64,000 bases of DNA from Apodemus sylvaticus (GCF_947179515.1 NC_067485.1:2531654-2595653); one strand, 5' to 3'. Shown: positions 1 through 12,105, numbered from the stretch's first letter. Notes: generated from the letters alone by a model not told the origin. Numbers and translations: made by a program.

Positions 1-87
1 CTGATAAACAGTGGGAGTAGGAGGAAGAACTGGAAGAGAGCCAAATAGACTCCAACACTTTTCTTACCAGAGTTGGTAAATAGTCCA

Positions 88-297
88 AATGGGTGAGAGG
101 GACTCAGTGGTTAAGAGTACTTACTGTTCTAGCAGCACTCAGGGTTTGGTTCCCCACACCTGTGCTCACTACCACTTATAACTCTTAAGTTCAGGGGATT
201 TGGTGTTCTCTTAGTGTCTCAATGGACACCCAAATATGCATGATATACAGAAACTCATGCAGCCCCACACAAATATACATACACTTATTTTTTTTAA
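88..297 (+). repeat. B2/B3 SINE, diverged
   Basis: The tRNA-like head GACTCAGTGGTTAAGAGTAC is followed by the B2/B3 body and an AT-rich/poly-T end near 290-297. It is heavily diverged from the consensus, so it is an old insertion. Confidence 0.7.
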
Positions 298-396
298 AAA
301 GTGTCTAAAGTTAAATCAAGAAATTGAGAAATAAACTTGGAAATATGATACAAACCACCAGAAGAAGTAAGTACCCAAATCTTATTTTTACTGATT

Positions 397-741
397 GGGG
401 TGGTTTGAATATGCTTGGCCTGGGGAGTGTCACTATTAGAGGTGTGACCTTATTGGAGTAGGTATGGCTTTGTTGGAGGAAGTGTGTCACTGTGGCAGTG
501 GGCAATGAGACCTTCCTCCTAACCACATGGGAGCCAGTCTTCTGACTGCCTTTGAGTCAAGATGTAGAACACTTGACTTTTTCTCCACAATCATGCCTGC
601 CTGGGAGCTGTCAATGCTTCAAGCCATGATGATAATGGATTCAGCCTCAGAACCAGTAAGCCAACCCCTATTAAATGTTGTCCTTTTAAGAGTTGCCTTA
701 GTCCTGGTGTCTGTTCACAGCAGTAAAACCCCTAAGTAAGA
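397..741 (+). repeat. Mid-size rodent interspersed repeat with 8-bp target duplication
   Basis: This block, running from GGTTTGAATATGCTTGGCC to CCTAAGTAAGA, is a familiar moderately repeated rodent sequence. It is flanked by identical TACTGATT at 389-396 and 742-749. I do not recall its database name with certainty. The 8-base duplication would fit a hAT-type DNA element. The short open frames inside it are repeat-derived. Confidence 0.65.
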
Positions 742-857
742 TACTGATTAGAACAGAGAGTGTGGAGGGGTCAGCTGAAGACACTGATTTCAGCAGAAGC
801 TGCAGAACTTTGCTTGCTGTTGAGTGCACAGGGACTGTAATGATAAAGAAGCACAAA

Positions 858-945
858 ACTTGGCATCATGGTGTTCCATTATCCCAGTACTCAGGAGGTG
901 AAGACTAGAGGACTGTGAGTTTGAGGCCAGCCTAGAAACAGAGTA
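858..945 (+). repeat. B1-like SINE, diverged
   Basis: Degenerate B1 body containing CCCAGTACTCAGGAGGTGA and GAGGCCAGCCTAGAAA, with an A-rich end near 955-967. Confidence 0.6.
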
Positions 946-971
946 AAATCTAATAAACAAATGAAAAGTTG

Positions 972-1292
972 AGGAGCTGGCTTAGTCATGAAAGTACTTG
1001 TTAAAAAAGTATGCAGGCCTAAATTCAATCCTCAGGACCTATGTAGAAATCTGGTGAGGCAGAGAAAGGCAGATCCTAGGGCTTAAGGGACAACTTGGTA
1101 AGTGTAAGGGCTTCAGGGTCAGCCTAATTGGCAAGGCCCAGGTCCCAGTATTGATATACTGTCTCAGGAAACCAAGGAGATGTCACCTCAAAATAACACC
1201 CACACATGCACACACACTTGTTCTCCTCTAAGGACACACCTGCACATAAACACTCAGGTGCAGCACCCCCCCCCACACACACACACACACTC
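972..1292 (+). repeat. B4 SINE with CA-rich tail
   Basis: The tRNA-like/B1-fused B4 body starts at the GGAGCTGGCTTAGTCATGAA region and continues through CAGGACCTATGTAG and a CTGTCTCAGG-type segment. It ends in ACACA-rich sequence with a short (CA)n at 1276-1291. Confidence 0.65.
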
Positions 1293-2668
1293 CAATGTAA
1301 AGATAGTGCTACTACAATACAAAGATACGTTCAGGCTCTTTAGGAAAATGGAGCCACATTCTCAACACGAATTGCTCTGTGAGTTTTCAGAAAGTTGAGT
1401 TAGAATTTTTCGTACTTATTTTGTACTTCAAATACTTCAGAATCTACTCTGGAAAAATTAAAATACCAAGCAAATACTTTAGAAGGGGGAGGTATGGGAA
1501 AGGAAGTGGAAAAACAGGTCCAAGTCCACATCCTTAATCCTGGCAATAGAAGGAACACCCATAAGCATTTCATGCCCAGAGGATCGTAGTACTGACCTAA
1601 GTATTCCTCACTTCCTGTCACTATTTGGAGACCCCTCCCTGTCCTCCTGGCTTCCTGTGGTTCTTAGGCTTTACCTCTCTTACCTAAAGCTCATTTATCC
1701 CACTCCAAACAACTCACCATTTTTCACTTCATGTCACTTTGCATCTGTATGTGTTCTTTTTAGACATGTGATGCTATCTCAGTGGATTTCCTGTCAGTTG
1801 CTGCATTTGAAAATGGCATGCCATTTACTTGGGTAAGGAGGAAAGGTGATGCTTTCACTGAAAGCCAGAGGCTGTGGTCTTAGCTTCAGTAACACCCCTT
1901 GTTCCCAGAAGAGAGTACTCAGCACGCTCACAGGGCATTGCTGCCTGTGCACAGATAAACTCAAGCTGAGAGTAAATGCCTGCTTGGCTTTCTGTTTCTG
2001 GTATGAACTTGTATTTTCCTTTCCAGACAAGAGGCATTAGAGTTCAGCCTGTTCCTGTGAATTTCAAGCTTTCAGGGTATAGAGAGGACCCTGGTAGGGT
2101 TAGAGAATCATGTTAAGCTCAGACGTACTTTATAATGGACTGTCTCTAGCCCTGTTTGCCTTTTTAGGAACTTGCTATATTCCCTCCATCAAGCCTTTCT
2201 CATTGGAGAATTTCTTTCAGCCCATCCAGTTTCATACCATCCCAGAACTACATTCATTTGCTAGGGCACTGGTACACGAGCAGAGGATCAAGTGGTCAGG
2301 CATGTGGACCAAGTTGAGCCTCCTGTGTTGGAAGCCAGGTGGATATAACACTTGCTATCATACCCCCTCTCCTCCAGAAAATGAGCAACATAGACTCTAA
2401 GCCCTCACAGTTGCATCTGTGAGGCTGGACTGTAATGTCAAGGAAAGTTTGTGACTCCCCTGAAGGAAGACAAGCATCTGGAAGGCTGGTTGGACATGAT
2501 GCTCATTTGTGCCAGATAGTTCTGTAGTTGACATTGGGTTCCAGTCTGCAGCAACTGGAGCCACACAGAGAAAAAATATTCACTTCTATAGAGAACAAGG
2601 TAGCTTTCATCCCATTAAGTTATGTCTAATCTGCTTTTGTAGCAACTGAAATCTCAAGTGTAATAGTT

Positions 2669-2670
<2 letters not shown>
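1293..2670. other. Non-repeat intergenic stretch
   Basis: No coding exon, RNA gene or recognisable mobile element is seen. Open frames here (the longest about 96 codons, at 2110-2400) have no recognisable domain and no splice context. Confidence 0.5.
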
Positions 2671-2741
<71 letters not shown>

Positions 2742-2775
2742 AGAGAAAGAGAAAGAGAAAGAGAGAGAGAGAGTT
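2671..2775 (+). repeat. Compound (CA)n-(GA)n-(GAAA) microsatellite
   Basis: About 17 CA units pass into GA units and then AGAGAAAG-type units. It gives spurious low-complexity frames on both strands. Confidence 0.95.
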
Positions 2776-2877
2776 CTCTTTCAGACTGGTCATGTTTTCC
2801 TCATGAATTCTGAACACCTACTGCCTTCTCCTGGCTGGTCAGTGTAAAATGAGCTTGGGACCTGCAAACAGGACTTC

Positions 2878-2880
<3 letters not shown>

Positions 2881-2921
<41 letters not shown>
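2881..2921 (+). repeat. Poly-A tract of about 41 bases
   Basis: Uninterrupted A run. No retroposed gene body is recognisable immediately upstream. Confidence 0.9.
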
Positions 2922-2922
<1 letters not shown>

Positions 2923-2929
2923 ACTAGCA

Positions 2930-3764
2930 TCTCCAGGAAGAAAATTTCCTTTATTGGCCAGTTCAAAAACTTTATTTGAGAAAATGACCCTTGGTTTTAT
3001 AAACAAGGTGACTGAGGATCTTGAAACAGAAAGGCTGAAACCTGTGCACAGTTAACAGGAAGTTGAGGAAGTGGCTGATTAGATAGTTTACTCTTCTTTG
3101 GTCAGAGGAAAGGGCCCTAACTTTCACATAAACCTACCTTTGTAAATTTTTTTGTAGTTTTATTTCCACGTGTGGATATTTGTTCCTTGACCACCCAGGA
3201 GCTCTTCTCTGGTGGCAACACTTTAAAGTCCTCTCAGGAAATCTCTTTCATTCTGCAAGCTGATGTTGGGAGCTGGGGAAGAATTTGCCCTACCTCCTGC
3301 TCCAGAGGTAGGCTATGGTGGCCAATAAAAGTGGATTTCCAATTAACCTAACCAGTAACCCAATGTCAGTCCTGGAGACACAAAGGCCATTTGTCAGGAA
3401 GGCATGCTTCTGCCTTCTTCCACAGGTGCAAAACCCAAGCCAAGCAAAACAACATCACAATTTGTTCTTTCTCTGAAGAAGACAACTTGAGCCCAGAGTT
3501 GCTGCAGACAGGAAGGAGGAACTATGTGGTAACCAAGGATGCAATTAAGACAGACAACAACCGGGACTCCGAACTCCCAGATCTCTGCATCTTTGTTTGG
3601 GCCTGCCAGATCAAGTTTTCTTTGAGGCCAGCACCTATGCAGAGATTTCCATTATGTAAGCCAAGAAACTGGCTTGTCTGTTTAAGCCAGGGTGAGTTGG
3701 CCTCCCTGTTGCTTATGACAAAATAGCCTTGGATAATACAAGGTTCGAGCATTTCATATCCCCC
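2930..3764. other. Non-repeat intergenic stretch
   Basis: No supported gene. GGCCAATAAAAG near 3330 resembles a promoter or LTR fragment, but nothing else supports that. Confidence 0.4.
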
Positions 3765-3932
3765 ACTGCCTATAAAAACAAGTTAATAGGTGTTTGTAGA
3801 CTTGATTGTGGTGCTAAGTGTTGTGGTATATAACTATACCCAGTTTCACTAAGATCTATATATTAAATTTGTACAGCTTTCTTTCTGTGTCAGTAATATC
3901 TCAATAAATGTTTTTTAATTTAAAAAAAGGCT
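3765..3932 (+). repeat. Ancient mammalian L1 (L1M) 3' end
   Basis: The series GACTTGATTGTGGTG, TTAAATTTGTACAG and AATATCTCAATAAATG followed by an A-rich end matches the terminal 3' UTR of old mammalian L1M elements, which end in a CTCAATAAA-type poly-A signal. Strongly diverged. Confidence 0.6.
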
Positions 3933-4012
3933 TAAAATCTTCATCTTAGCATCTGAAACCGTGCAAGGTTGGTACAAAGCCAAACTAGTCTCATTATACT
4001 TCCCAGAATCTT

Positions 4013-4014
<2 letters not shown>

Positions 4015-4059
<45 letters not shown>
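4015..4059 (+). repeat. (CA)n microsatellite
   Basis: About 22 uninterrupted AC units. Confidence 0.95.
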
Positions 4060-4062
<3 letters not shown>

Positions 4063-4344
4063 CTGGCAGAGTGTTCTCATCTCCTGGACTGTCTCTCCTT
4101 GTTTTCTCGTCCCAGTTGTTGTCATTACTGTGACTTATTTGTCCTTCTGTGTCATCTTGTGCTAACTGCCACTTAATGTGGGTTTAGCTTGTCCTCCTGA
4201 GGGTGTACCTTATAGCTCCCTTGTGCAGGTTTGTGCACACAGCATTCATATCAGCATACTCATACATAAATGTGTATTCATGTGAAGTCCACATGTATGC
4301 ATGTGTTTGGGGTTATAAGATAACTTTGAGTATCATTCTTTAAG

Positions 4345-4575
4345 AACTATTAATCTTATTTTGAGACAGGGTTTCTCACTGGCTGGGAGCTAGATGGTTA
4401 GGCTAGACTGGCTGTCCAAAAGACCCAGGGAACATCCTGTCTCCACCTCCTCAGTGCTGGGATTGCAAGGATGCACCACCACACATAGCATTTTTGCATA
4501 ATTTCTCGATATTAAACTTGGGTTCTTGCACTAGCACAGCAAGCACTTTACCACCTGAGCCATCTCCCCAGTGGC
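4345..4575 (-). repeat. B4 SINE
   Basis: Reverse-strand B1-type half (TTTTGAGACAGGGTTTCTCA, CAGTGCTGGGATTGCAAGG) followed by the tRNA-like half (AAGCACTTTACCACCTGAGC). A short + strand B4 fragment recurs at about 4835-4895. Confidence 0.75.
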
Positions 4576-5074
4576 AGGACTTACAGATTTATGATCAACA
4601 TCTGCCTCCTACCTTAGAGAGGTATGCATTCTATGCATTGAAGGCATTCCAGCTGGTTGCTTACACTAATGTTTTAATCAATGTCAGCACAAACAGTGAA
4701 GTCTGGCTAAGAATAAGGATCCAAATGCAGCCTGGATATGTAGAAAACACCAAACATAAGGAAAGGTCTGGTAAATTCTTTTCATCTGAGGATGTGGTCA
4801 GTCTGCTTCACTTGAAGAAAACCATTCTTCTGGGCTACCAAGATAGCTTAGTACATGATGGCCTGAATCTAGGTCCTCAGAACCTACACAAAACAGGACA
4901 TCATATTGTTTGTCTGTGATCTTTAGGGCAAGAAGAGAAGCAATGGGAGCAGAGTCCCTGGAAGCTCATGGGCTTTTTAATCTGGTGCACATAGCATTGA
5001 ACAAACATACTCCATATCAAACAAAGTAGAATGTGAGGGCCACACCTCTGATCTCCTCACTAGTATACTCGAGT

Positions 5075-5076
<2 letters not shown>

Positions 5077-5141
<65 letters not shown>
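5077..5141 (+). repeat. (CA)n(GA)n microsatellite
   Basis: About 19 CA units pass directly into about 13 GA units. Confidence 0.95.
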
Positions 5142-5199
5142 ACCATTTAAATACATTATATACATGTATAAAATGTTGTAATTGACCTTATTATTATGA

Positions 5200-5495
5200 A
5201 TAATTAGTTTTTTAAAAAATTATGTATTCTTCTCTCATACAATACATCCCAAACTGCAGCTTCCCCTCCCTTCACTCCTCCCAGTCCCCTCCCCACTTCT
5301 CCTCTCTCCTGCCAGCCATATTCATACACCCCTCCAATCTCTTCCCAGAAAAGAGTCCAGGGATATCATTGAACAGAGCACGAGATACAATAAGAGCAGG
5401 CACAAACCGTCACATCAAGGCTAGGCAAGGCAACCCAGGAGGCGGAAAAGGGAACCAAAAGCAGGCAAGACTCCCAGACTCTCATGATCAGTAGC
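5200..5495 (-). mobile_element. L1 3' end, 5'-truncated
   Basis: On the - strand this reads as the end of a murine L1 3' UTR: G-rich GGAGGAGTGAAGGGAGGGGA, then GGGATGTATTGTATGAGAG and a terminal A-rich tail at the left edge (about 5205-5225). No ORF2 sequence remains. Confidence 0.75.
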
Positions 5496-6012
5496 CCCAA
5501 AAGTAAAAAAGAAAAAAGTAGATGGAGCTTGGGGGCTCTTACGGAAGAATAGGAGGAAGGATTGCAGCCCCTACAGGGATAAGAACGCCACAGGAAAACC
5601 AACAAAAGCAACTAACCTAGACTTTCAGGGCTCTCAAAGACTAAACCACCAACCAAAGAGCATGCACGGGCTGGACCCAGGCCTCCCTGCACATATGTAG
5701 GAGATGTGCAGCTTGGTCCTCATGTGGATCTCAAACAACGGGAACAGGGGCTATCCCAAAAGTTGTTGCCTGTCTGTGGGATATGTTCTTCTAGCTGGGC
5801 TACCTTGTCTGGCCTCAGTGGGAAAGGAAGCGCCTAGCCTCACAGAGACTTGAAGTGCCAGGGTGGGAGAATATGCAAGGGGGCCTCCATCTGCTCAGAA
5901 GACAAGGGGATGAGGGATGGAGGGAAGGATTGTGGGAGGGGGTGACTGGGAGGGGCCAGTGAGTGGGATTTAAAGGGACTAAGTAAAAAAAATAAAGACA
6001 AACAAAAATCAA
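5496..6012 (+). mobile_element. L1 3' UTR, 5'-truncated
   Basis: Classic murine L1 3' UTR: CCAAAGAGCATGCACGGGCT, CCTCCCTGCACATATGTAGG, TTGTTGCCTGTCTGTGGGAT, GATTGTGGGAGGGGGTGACT. It ends in AAAAAAAATAAAGACAAAC at about 5985-6003. It adjoins the oppositely oriented L1 end on its left, so the two truncated 5' sides face each other. Confidence 0.85.
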
Positions 6013-7385
6013 CCATCATTATTAAACAAATATTATTAGTGGACTATATATCTTAACTCCTCAAATCCCAGTGCCCATGGAAACAGATGAAGTAAGCATA
6101 TTTAATGACTATATTGCTACTTTGAAAGCACACTAGGGGTTTCTTAGTCATAAATGTATATTAAATGATCATAAAATATAGACTGGTGATTCAAAGCTGC
6201 CTGGGCCAAGTAAGTCTGCCAAGTAGGTGTGCAGTTTGACAACCCTAGCGCCCTATATTGACGCCCAAATTCTATATTGACAGCTAGGAATGATGGCTGG
6301 CCACTCAGAAGGCACCCAGATCAAATCCTCTGCAGAATGCCTGTGTGTGGTGCTGGCAAGGAACCCTCTCCCCCACTTGAGGTCTGTTTACAAAGTGAAG
6401 AAACCGCCTGTATTCTGCATGGCCTCAGCAGAGATTTTTTTTTTTAAATTGTAACTCCTTAAAGCTTTATGGCACTCTGTGGTCTATTACCTTTACATTC
6501 TTTCGTGATCTACACTGTGGTGGAAACAGGCTGTCCTTCACGTTTCATAGCCCGAGTGTTTAATGACATCACTCTGAGAGACAGAGGCAAAGCCGTAAGA
6601 AAAAATCCAATTTGGCCCACTCTAGCCCCAGTTGCCTTAATTAGTCTCCATTTTTAATGCAATGAAAGGAATAAACCTCAAGATGGCTAGCCAGGAAAAT
6701 TATAAGCTTTCAGGTACACTGGGTTACAGTAATTTTTTTTCTGCAAATGTCATTAAGCCACTGATTTACTCTCTATCTGCAGAACACAGATGACAGGGAG
6801 AAAAACAAGAGACTCACATAAATTTTTTAAAAGGCATTAAATTGCACTCTCCGGTACCATGCCCTGTCTTGATATCCTCTTTCCAGATGCATCTGCTCTT
6901 CCCTTCTTTGTGTTATGTGTGACCCTCACGGTAAGCCTTTGGGTTTTGTAAAACACAACCATGTAACATGGCACCAGTCCAACCCCACACCATACCACAA
7001 GGCGGCATCATCTACGTTACATTCCTCCCGAGTCACTTTTAAGGGAAGAGGCATTTGGAAAACCATACAGTTAGGGCCATTTTTCAGAGTGTAGGCTTTG
7101 TTCTTCTTAGCAAACAGATGCTTCTAGAGGAGCCAAGTCTCCATTTGGTGTGCCCGAGTAGGAGTGTGATATTTGCACAGAGAGAAATGCTGGATTCCTA
7201 GAACACCAAGAGGCGATTCAAGACTTTTCTTACAAGCCAGTAGACTTTATATAGATTATTTGCATATTCATGAGCACATATTTATTGAGTATGCTCTGAG
7301 CATTTGCAAAAAGAGCAACCACCATCAACTTTACCTTTTCTGTGGGCGATACGCTTTTTGTTTAAAAACTGAAGTGTAGATTAGG
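6013..7385. other. Unique intergenic block, possible conserved non-coding DNA
   Basis: No repeat family is recognisable here. The part at about 6470-6870 is AT-rich with several homeobox-type TTAATTAG/TTTTTAATG motifs and no long open frame. It could be conserved non-coding sequence, but this cannot be decided without an alignment. Confidence 0.4.
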
Positions 7386-7394
7386 GTTGAGGCA

Positions 7395-7690
7395 TAGTTG
7401 AGATTTTTCTTTTTTTCATTAAAAAAAAAAAATAGAGGTATGTTCACATTCTGCAGCCAGGCTGACCAGGAATGCTCTCTGTTACAGTCTAGGCTGGTTT
7501 TGAAATCAAGGCCCGGTCATCCTCCCCATTTACCCTCTCATGTGCTTCAATTCCAGGTGTAAGCCACCATACCCAGCTGAAAGTCACCAGCCTCCCCCTC
7601 CTCCAAGTCACACGAGTGCTTGGGACTGAATTTAAGGCATCTAGTATTCTAGGAAAATGCTCTACCATTGTATCACATTGCTGTAACAGT
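7395..7690 (-). repeat. B1/B4-type SINE, diverged
   Basis: Reverse-strand B1-like part (GGCTGGTTTTGAAATCAAGG, CAGGTGTAAGCCACCATACC) followed by a B4 head (TGGGACTGAATTTAAGGCAT, AAATGCTCTACCATTGTATC). Confidence 0.6.
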
Positions 7691-10140
7691 TTTATCCTGT
7701 GGGCAGGTGGCTAAGCCAAGCCTACTCTTCCCATAAGGTCCCAACGTCAAACCAAAATTTTACTCCACTAAAGTTCATCCTGGAGAACCAGTGACTTTAT
7801 AACACCTAGCTACAGAGTGGGATAGGGCAAGGGGTTGAGGAGAGGATGGTGGGTAGTCCTAAATCAGTTGGAGCAGAAGGTATATACCTGCTGTGGATGA
7901 TGGCTTCCCATGGCTGTGTAGATGGAGCTGCTGTTCCCCAGTCTGTCCCAGCTTATGTACTATAGTTCTGTCCTTAGACCCAAGGCTCCGTGGGATTAAA
8001 GCAGAATTACTGATGAATGACTGGATAGTCAGATAAGGGCCCAATGACCATCTCTGCTTCCTCCATCTTTGAGGGGATGTCAGTAGTTCACTGGCCCATC
8101 TTTTGAAAGCAGACTCAGCTGGTCTTATGACAACATTCTGTTTGGAGAATAGTACGGTGGAACACCTGTTCCCAGCCTTGTCTAAGGTTATTCTTTTCTT
8201 CTGTCCCTAATTCTTCCATTCTCAACCCCTCATTTTTTGACATGTATCTTAGATGACCTATTGTATGCTAGGCACTGGACTAGGTCCAGATGTATAATAA
8301 TGTATGAAGAAGGCAGAGCTGGAACTCTTGTGGAGCTTATATTTTGATGGAGTGAAGCAAGATGAACTATACACCAAACACCTGGTTGTTTTCAACCAAT
8401 TCCCTTGAACACACAAAGCAACTATTTTCTGACTCTATGGGCAAGGCTTTATTTTTAAATATATTAAAATATTGACTGTGCCTTTTAATTAATCTGACTA
8501 AAAGATGGCAAAGTACTCTGGTGAACTGAAGAAAAAAAGGAGAAGAATTAGGGCCTCCAGTTCCTAGCTTCCATTTTTGTCTTACTGTGGCAATAGAGTT
8601 GTACTTAACCATGTTATGGGTGGATCCAAACAGGAGGGTGTAGGCTGGGACAATGTCTAATGGCCTCGGTGCTTTGAAATACCCAGCTGGACAATCATTG
8701 TTGAAATTATTAGTCCCAACCTGGAGTTTCTACCCTACCTTAGGCCATTTAGTACTGGGATAAAAGACACACACACACAACCTTTATATTTACAATAAGC
8801 CTTAATCGGCACTAGAACTTGACAGATAACTACCCTGTAAGCTATTAGAATCTACTTTTCTATCAATAACCCCAAATTATTACTATGTTTCATCTGGGAT
8901 GTTCTTAATTCCCTTTGGCCAGTCCTCAGGGCCATGTTTCTATGGCTCACCTAACCCATGACAGCTTCTCCTTTTTCCTCCTGCACCTTCTTCTCCTCCT
9001 GGTTCTCCTCTGACCCCAAGCCCAGGAAACCAATCCCACCTATGTCTCTTCTGCCCAGCTTTGGTTATTGGCATCTACACTTACCAATCAGAAATAACTT
9101 GAGGACTGTGACCCAATCAGGGTCACAGGTCTTATGTACAGACTCCAGGTCTTGGGGGGATGCACTTAGCATTACAACACACAGGAAAACCAAACCTCAA
9201 CAGATCGTGGTGATCATAGATTGAAGGGTAGTGATAACAAAGACTTCCATAATTTTCCCCTTTCCAAGTTCTAAAGGCTCCAGAATCAACTTTATATGGT
9301 AGTGGTGACAATAGAAGAAATGTCTCAGGGATTCACCTATGGATTGTTGACAGGCACCACTCCCCGTGGGTTCATTCATGTCTGTGGGGTGTACAGATAC
9401 CTTCAGCAAGACACATTACCAGGCTAGTGCCACCAGTTTCAAGACATTCTGTCTTGCCCTGAAGATCTATAGGATTTCTTAATCAGTTCAGGCTTCAAAT
9501 AGCACATTTTTGTTTCTGTTGTTCCTTGGCACCAACATTGATATTTAAGGACATATCAACAGTTTCCTCGAGGATTAGTGAGATGAAACTGTGGACAGGA
9601 TATATCTTCCTCTATTTCCAATCTGTTTTTTTTTAATTGAAGGCAAGGAAAAGCTTATTAGCAAGAGAAAACTTGGCTTAAATGTTAGAACAGTTGCCTT
9701 TAAAAATATATGTATCTTAAGTGTTCAGAGAATGGCAAGAGGCCAGGAAAGCACTTAGTGGACTTTTCCCTCCCATGCTTCCCATCTTATGGGCAGAGTG
9801 TGTACCTTTCATCTTAAAGCACCACCCAGCGCCCACGGTGGGAAGCTTATCTAGTCTTTCCTTCTGTTTTCCATGTAAATAAAATGGTTAAATATGAATG
9901 GAGTAGACTTTTGACTTGAGGGCAAATAGAGTAATAAATGTTAAGCTAGCCTAAGCCTTTCTCCCCAGAAAACCTTTGCCCATGTTGGGAGTGATAGTCT
10001 GGTTATCGACTTTGTAATTCCCAAAGCATGGGAGAGAAGATAGTATAGAGATCAAGAGCAGAAATCACACCAGGGGTGAAGCTAATCAACCCAGCTCCTG
10101 CTATCACTGTGGGATTAAAAATCCCTTACAAACTAAAGAT
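7691..10140. other. Mostly unique intergenic sequence with old repeat relics
   Basis: At about 8240-8360 the wording TATTGTATGCTAGGCACTGG with GGAGCTTATATTTTGATGG resembles an ancient MIR/L2-type relic. At about 8640-9240 there is LTR-like sequence with CCAATCAG boxes (9085, 9113) and a short (CA)n; it may be an old rodent ERV LTR, but I cannot define ends. No supported gene. Confidence 0.4.
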
Positions 10141-10149
10141 ATATGTCAT

Positions 10150-10400
10150 AATACAGAAAAAGGGGGAAAGAGAGGAACTACTTGTATGAGAGACACAACT
10201 GAATATTAAGAATATGTTGAGCAAAAGAAGCCAGACATGTACACACAGTATATCCTTGCATTGGTGGGAAATTCAGGAAAGGCAGCATTCCATAGAGAGT
10301 TTGGGACAGTGATTGCCTCTGGGGTAGGAATAGGAAAGGAGTTTGGAGATATCTATAATGATACAAACATTCCATTTCTTGATGTCGGTGGCATGCTTTG
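10150..10400 (+). repeat. Ancient mammalian L1 (L1M) 3' region
   Basis: The order GAAGCCAGACATGTACACAC, ACAGTGATTGCCTCTGGGGT, GGAAAGGAGTTTGGAGATAT, ACATTCCATTTCTTGATG matches the 3' UTR layout of old L1M elements (GAAGCCAGACACAAA, GTGGTTGCCTGGGG, GTTCTATATCTTGATTG). It is followed by a (TG)n. Confidence 0.55.

Positions 10401-10401
<1 letters not shown>

Positions 10402-10432
<31 letters not shown>
10402..10432 (+). repeat. (TG)n microsatellite
   Basis: About 15 TG units. Confidence 0.9.
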
Positions 10433-10436
<4 letters not shown>

Positions 10437-11296
10437 ATCACTGAGCTGGATCTTCAGATTTGTCTGTGTCACACAATGTACTTCAAGCACAGACGTGTTA
10501 AAAGGACATTACACTTAGGAAGCATCTCAGGACAGCTCTGTAACTAAATTGGCTGGCAGATTTTGAACATATGCTTGCAGGCAAAAGGTTTTCATGTGAT
10601 TATCCTTCGATCCTAGCAAATCTCTCCAAGATTAGATGAGGGTTTGCAGGGCCCTTATTAGGATGTTTTCTCCTTACCTGTTTTTGGATTCTGGGGATAC
10701 CAATGTGTTTCAGTTGCAGTGCTTCTTAGGGTAGGGACTACTGGTACTTGGACTTATCTCTATTGTGTAGCTATTCCAAAAGTTTCAGAATATCCATCAT
10801 GCCTTGGAATGATTTTTTTAAGTCAGTGGGTCAACTGGAAAATCACTTACTGAGATTCAGACACCACAGGAGGGCATTGCAGTGCAGCCTGAGCATCTGT
10901 GCATAGGCACCTCTGTTTCATGTGGCTTGAGCTCCAGTTTATTTAACTCAGAGGAACTGTGTCCCCATAACTGGAACCTTTGGTACTGTTGCAGAATGGA
11001 TGATCTATGCCTCTGGTAAAGCCACCTTTCCTGTCCCCTTGCTTTATACATAGGCCAGCACTGAATACCATAATTGTGGAGTTAGAGTAGATATTCAGGA
11101 CCAATGCTCTATGTCTCTGCTCTTCCCTCTCCTCTCCTCCTCTCCTCTTCCTTTCCCTTCCCCCATATGTGAGTGTGTTCATATGTATAAGCACAAGTAT
11201 ATGGAAGCTAGACAAAATTCTTGTGTGTCATTCCTTGGGCACTGGCCACCTGGTTTTGGTTTGTCACAAGTTTCTTACTGTCCTGAAGCTCACCAA

Positions 11297-11700
11297 GTAA
11301 ATTACTAGGCTGCCTGGCCATCCAGCCCCAAGGATCCATTGGCCTCTATCTCCCAAGTGCTGGCATTACACTCATCATTACACTCATAACTACATCTGAC
11401 TTTTTTCTTTTTTTAAATGCAGGTTTGGGGGTGAAATTCAGGTAATCAATTATGCAAGGCAAGCACTTTCTAGACCTCAGATGAGCCCCATTTGTGGATG
11501 GGATGCCCACTAGGGTCTTCTATTCTGGGTAAGACTGCTAAAGGTTATATGGTAAGGTGACTGAAGAGGAATCAAGCTGCATTCTTATGACCTGAAGTCT
11601 TGTTCTTTGTCCACTACTCTAGGGAGTAGCAAACCCAGCACATTGTGCAAATCTGGCCCAGTACTTGCTGACTCAAAGATGTTCAGCAAAGTTTCAGAGG
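11297..11700 (+). repeat. Tandem duplication, copy 1 (about 404 bp)
   Basis: Copy 1 runs from GTAAATTACTAGGC to TTTCAGAGG and is followed at once by copy 2. Its left part is an old reverse-strand B4/B1-type SINE remnant (CAAGTGCTGGCATTACACTC, AAGCACTTTCTAGACCTC). Its right part is unique. Confidence 0.95.
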
Positions 11701-12105
11701 GTAAATTACTAGGCTGCCTGGCCATCCAGCCCCAAGGATCCATTGGCCTCTATCTCCCAAGTGCTGGCATTACACTCATCATTACACTCATAACTACATC
11801 TGACTTTTTTTCTTTTTTTAAATGCAGGTTTGGGGGTGAAATTCAGGTAATCAATTATGCAAGGCAAGCACTTTCTAGACCTCAGATGAGCCCCATTTGT
11901 GGATGGGATGCCCACTAGGGTCTTCTATTCTGGGTAAGACTGCTAAAGGTTATATGGTAAGGTGACTGAAGAGGAATCAAGCTGCATTCTTCTGACCTGA
12001 AGTCTTGTTCTTTGTCCACTACTCTAGGGAGTAGCAAACCCAGCACATTGTGCAAATCTGGCCCAGTACTTGCTGACTCAAAGATGTTCAGCAAAGTTTC
12101 AGAGG
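11701..12105 (+). repeat. Tandem duplication, copy 2 (about 405 bp)
   Basis: Nearly identical to the block at 11297-11700. By eye I find only one extra T (the T run after CATCTGAC is 7 versus 6) and one A-to-C change (TTCTTCTGACC versus TTCTTATGACC). It is followed by GTAAATT at 12106-12112, the same heptamer that opens each copy. The duplicated 30-codon frame beginning MSTTLGSSKPST at 11607 and 12012 is a by-product and not a gene. Confidence 0.95.

Noticed and set aside
11297..12105. Tandem copies considered as two LTRs of one provirus
   Set aside because: The copies abut with nothing between them, lack TG…CA ends and contain SINE remnant plus unique sequence.
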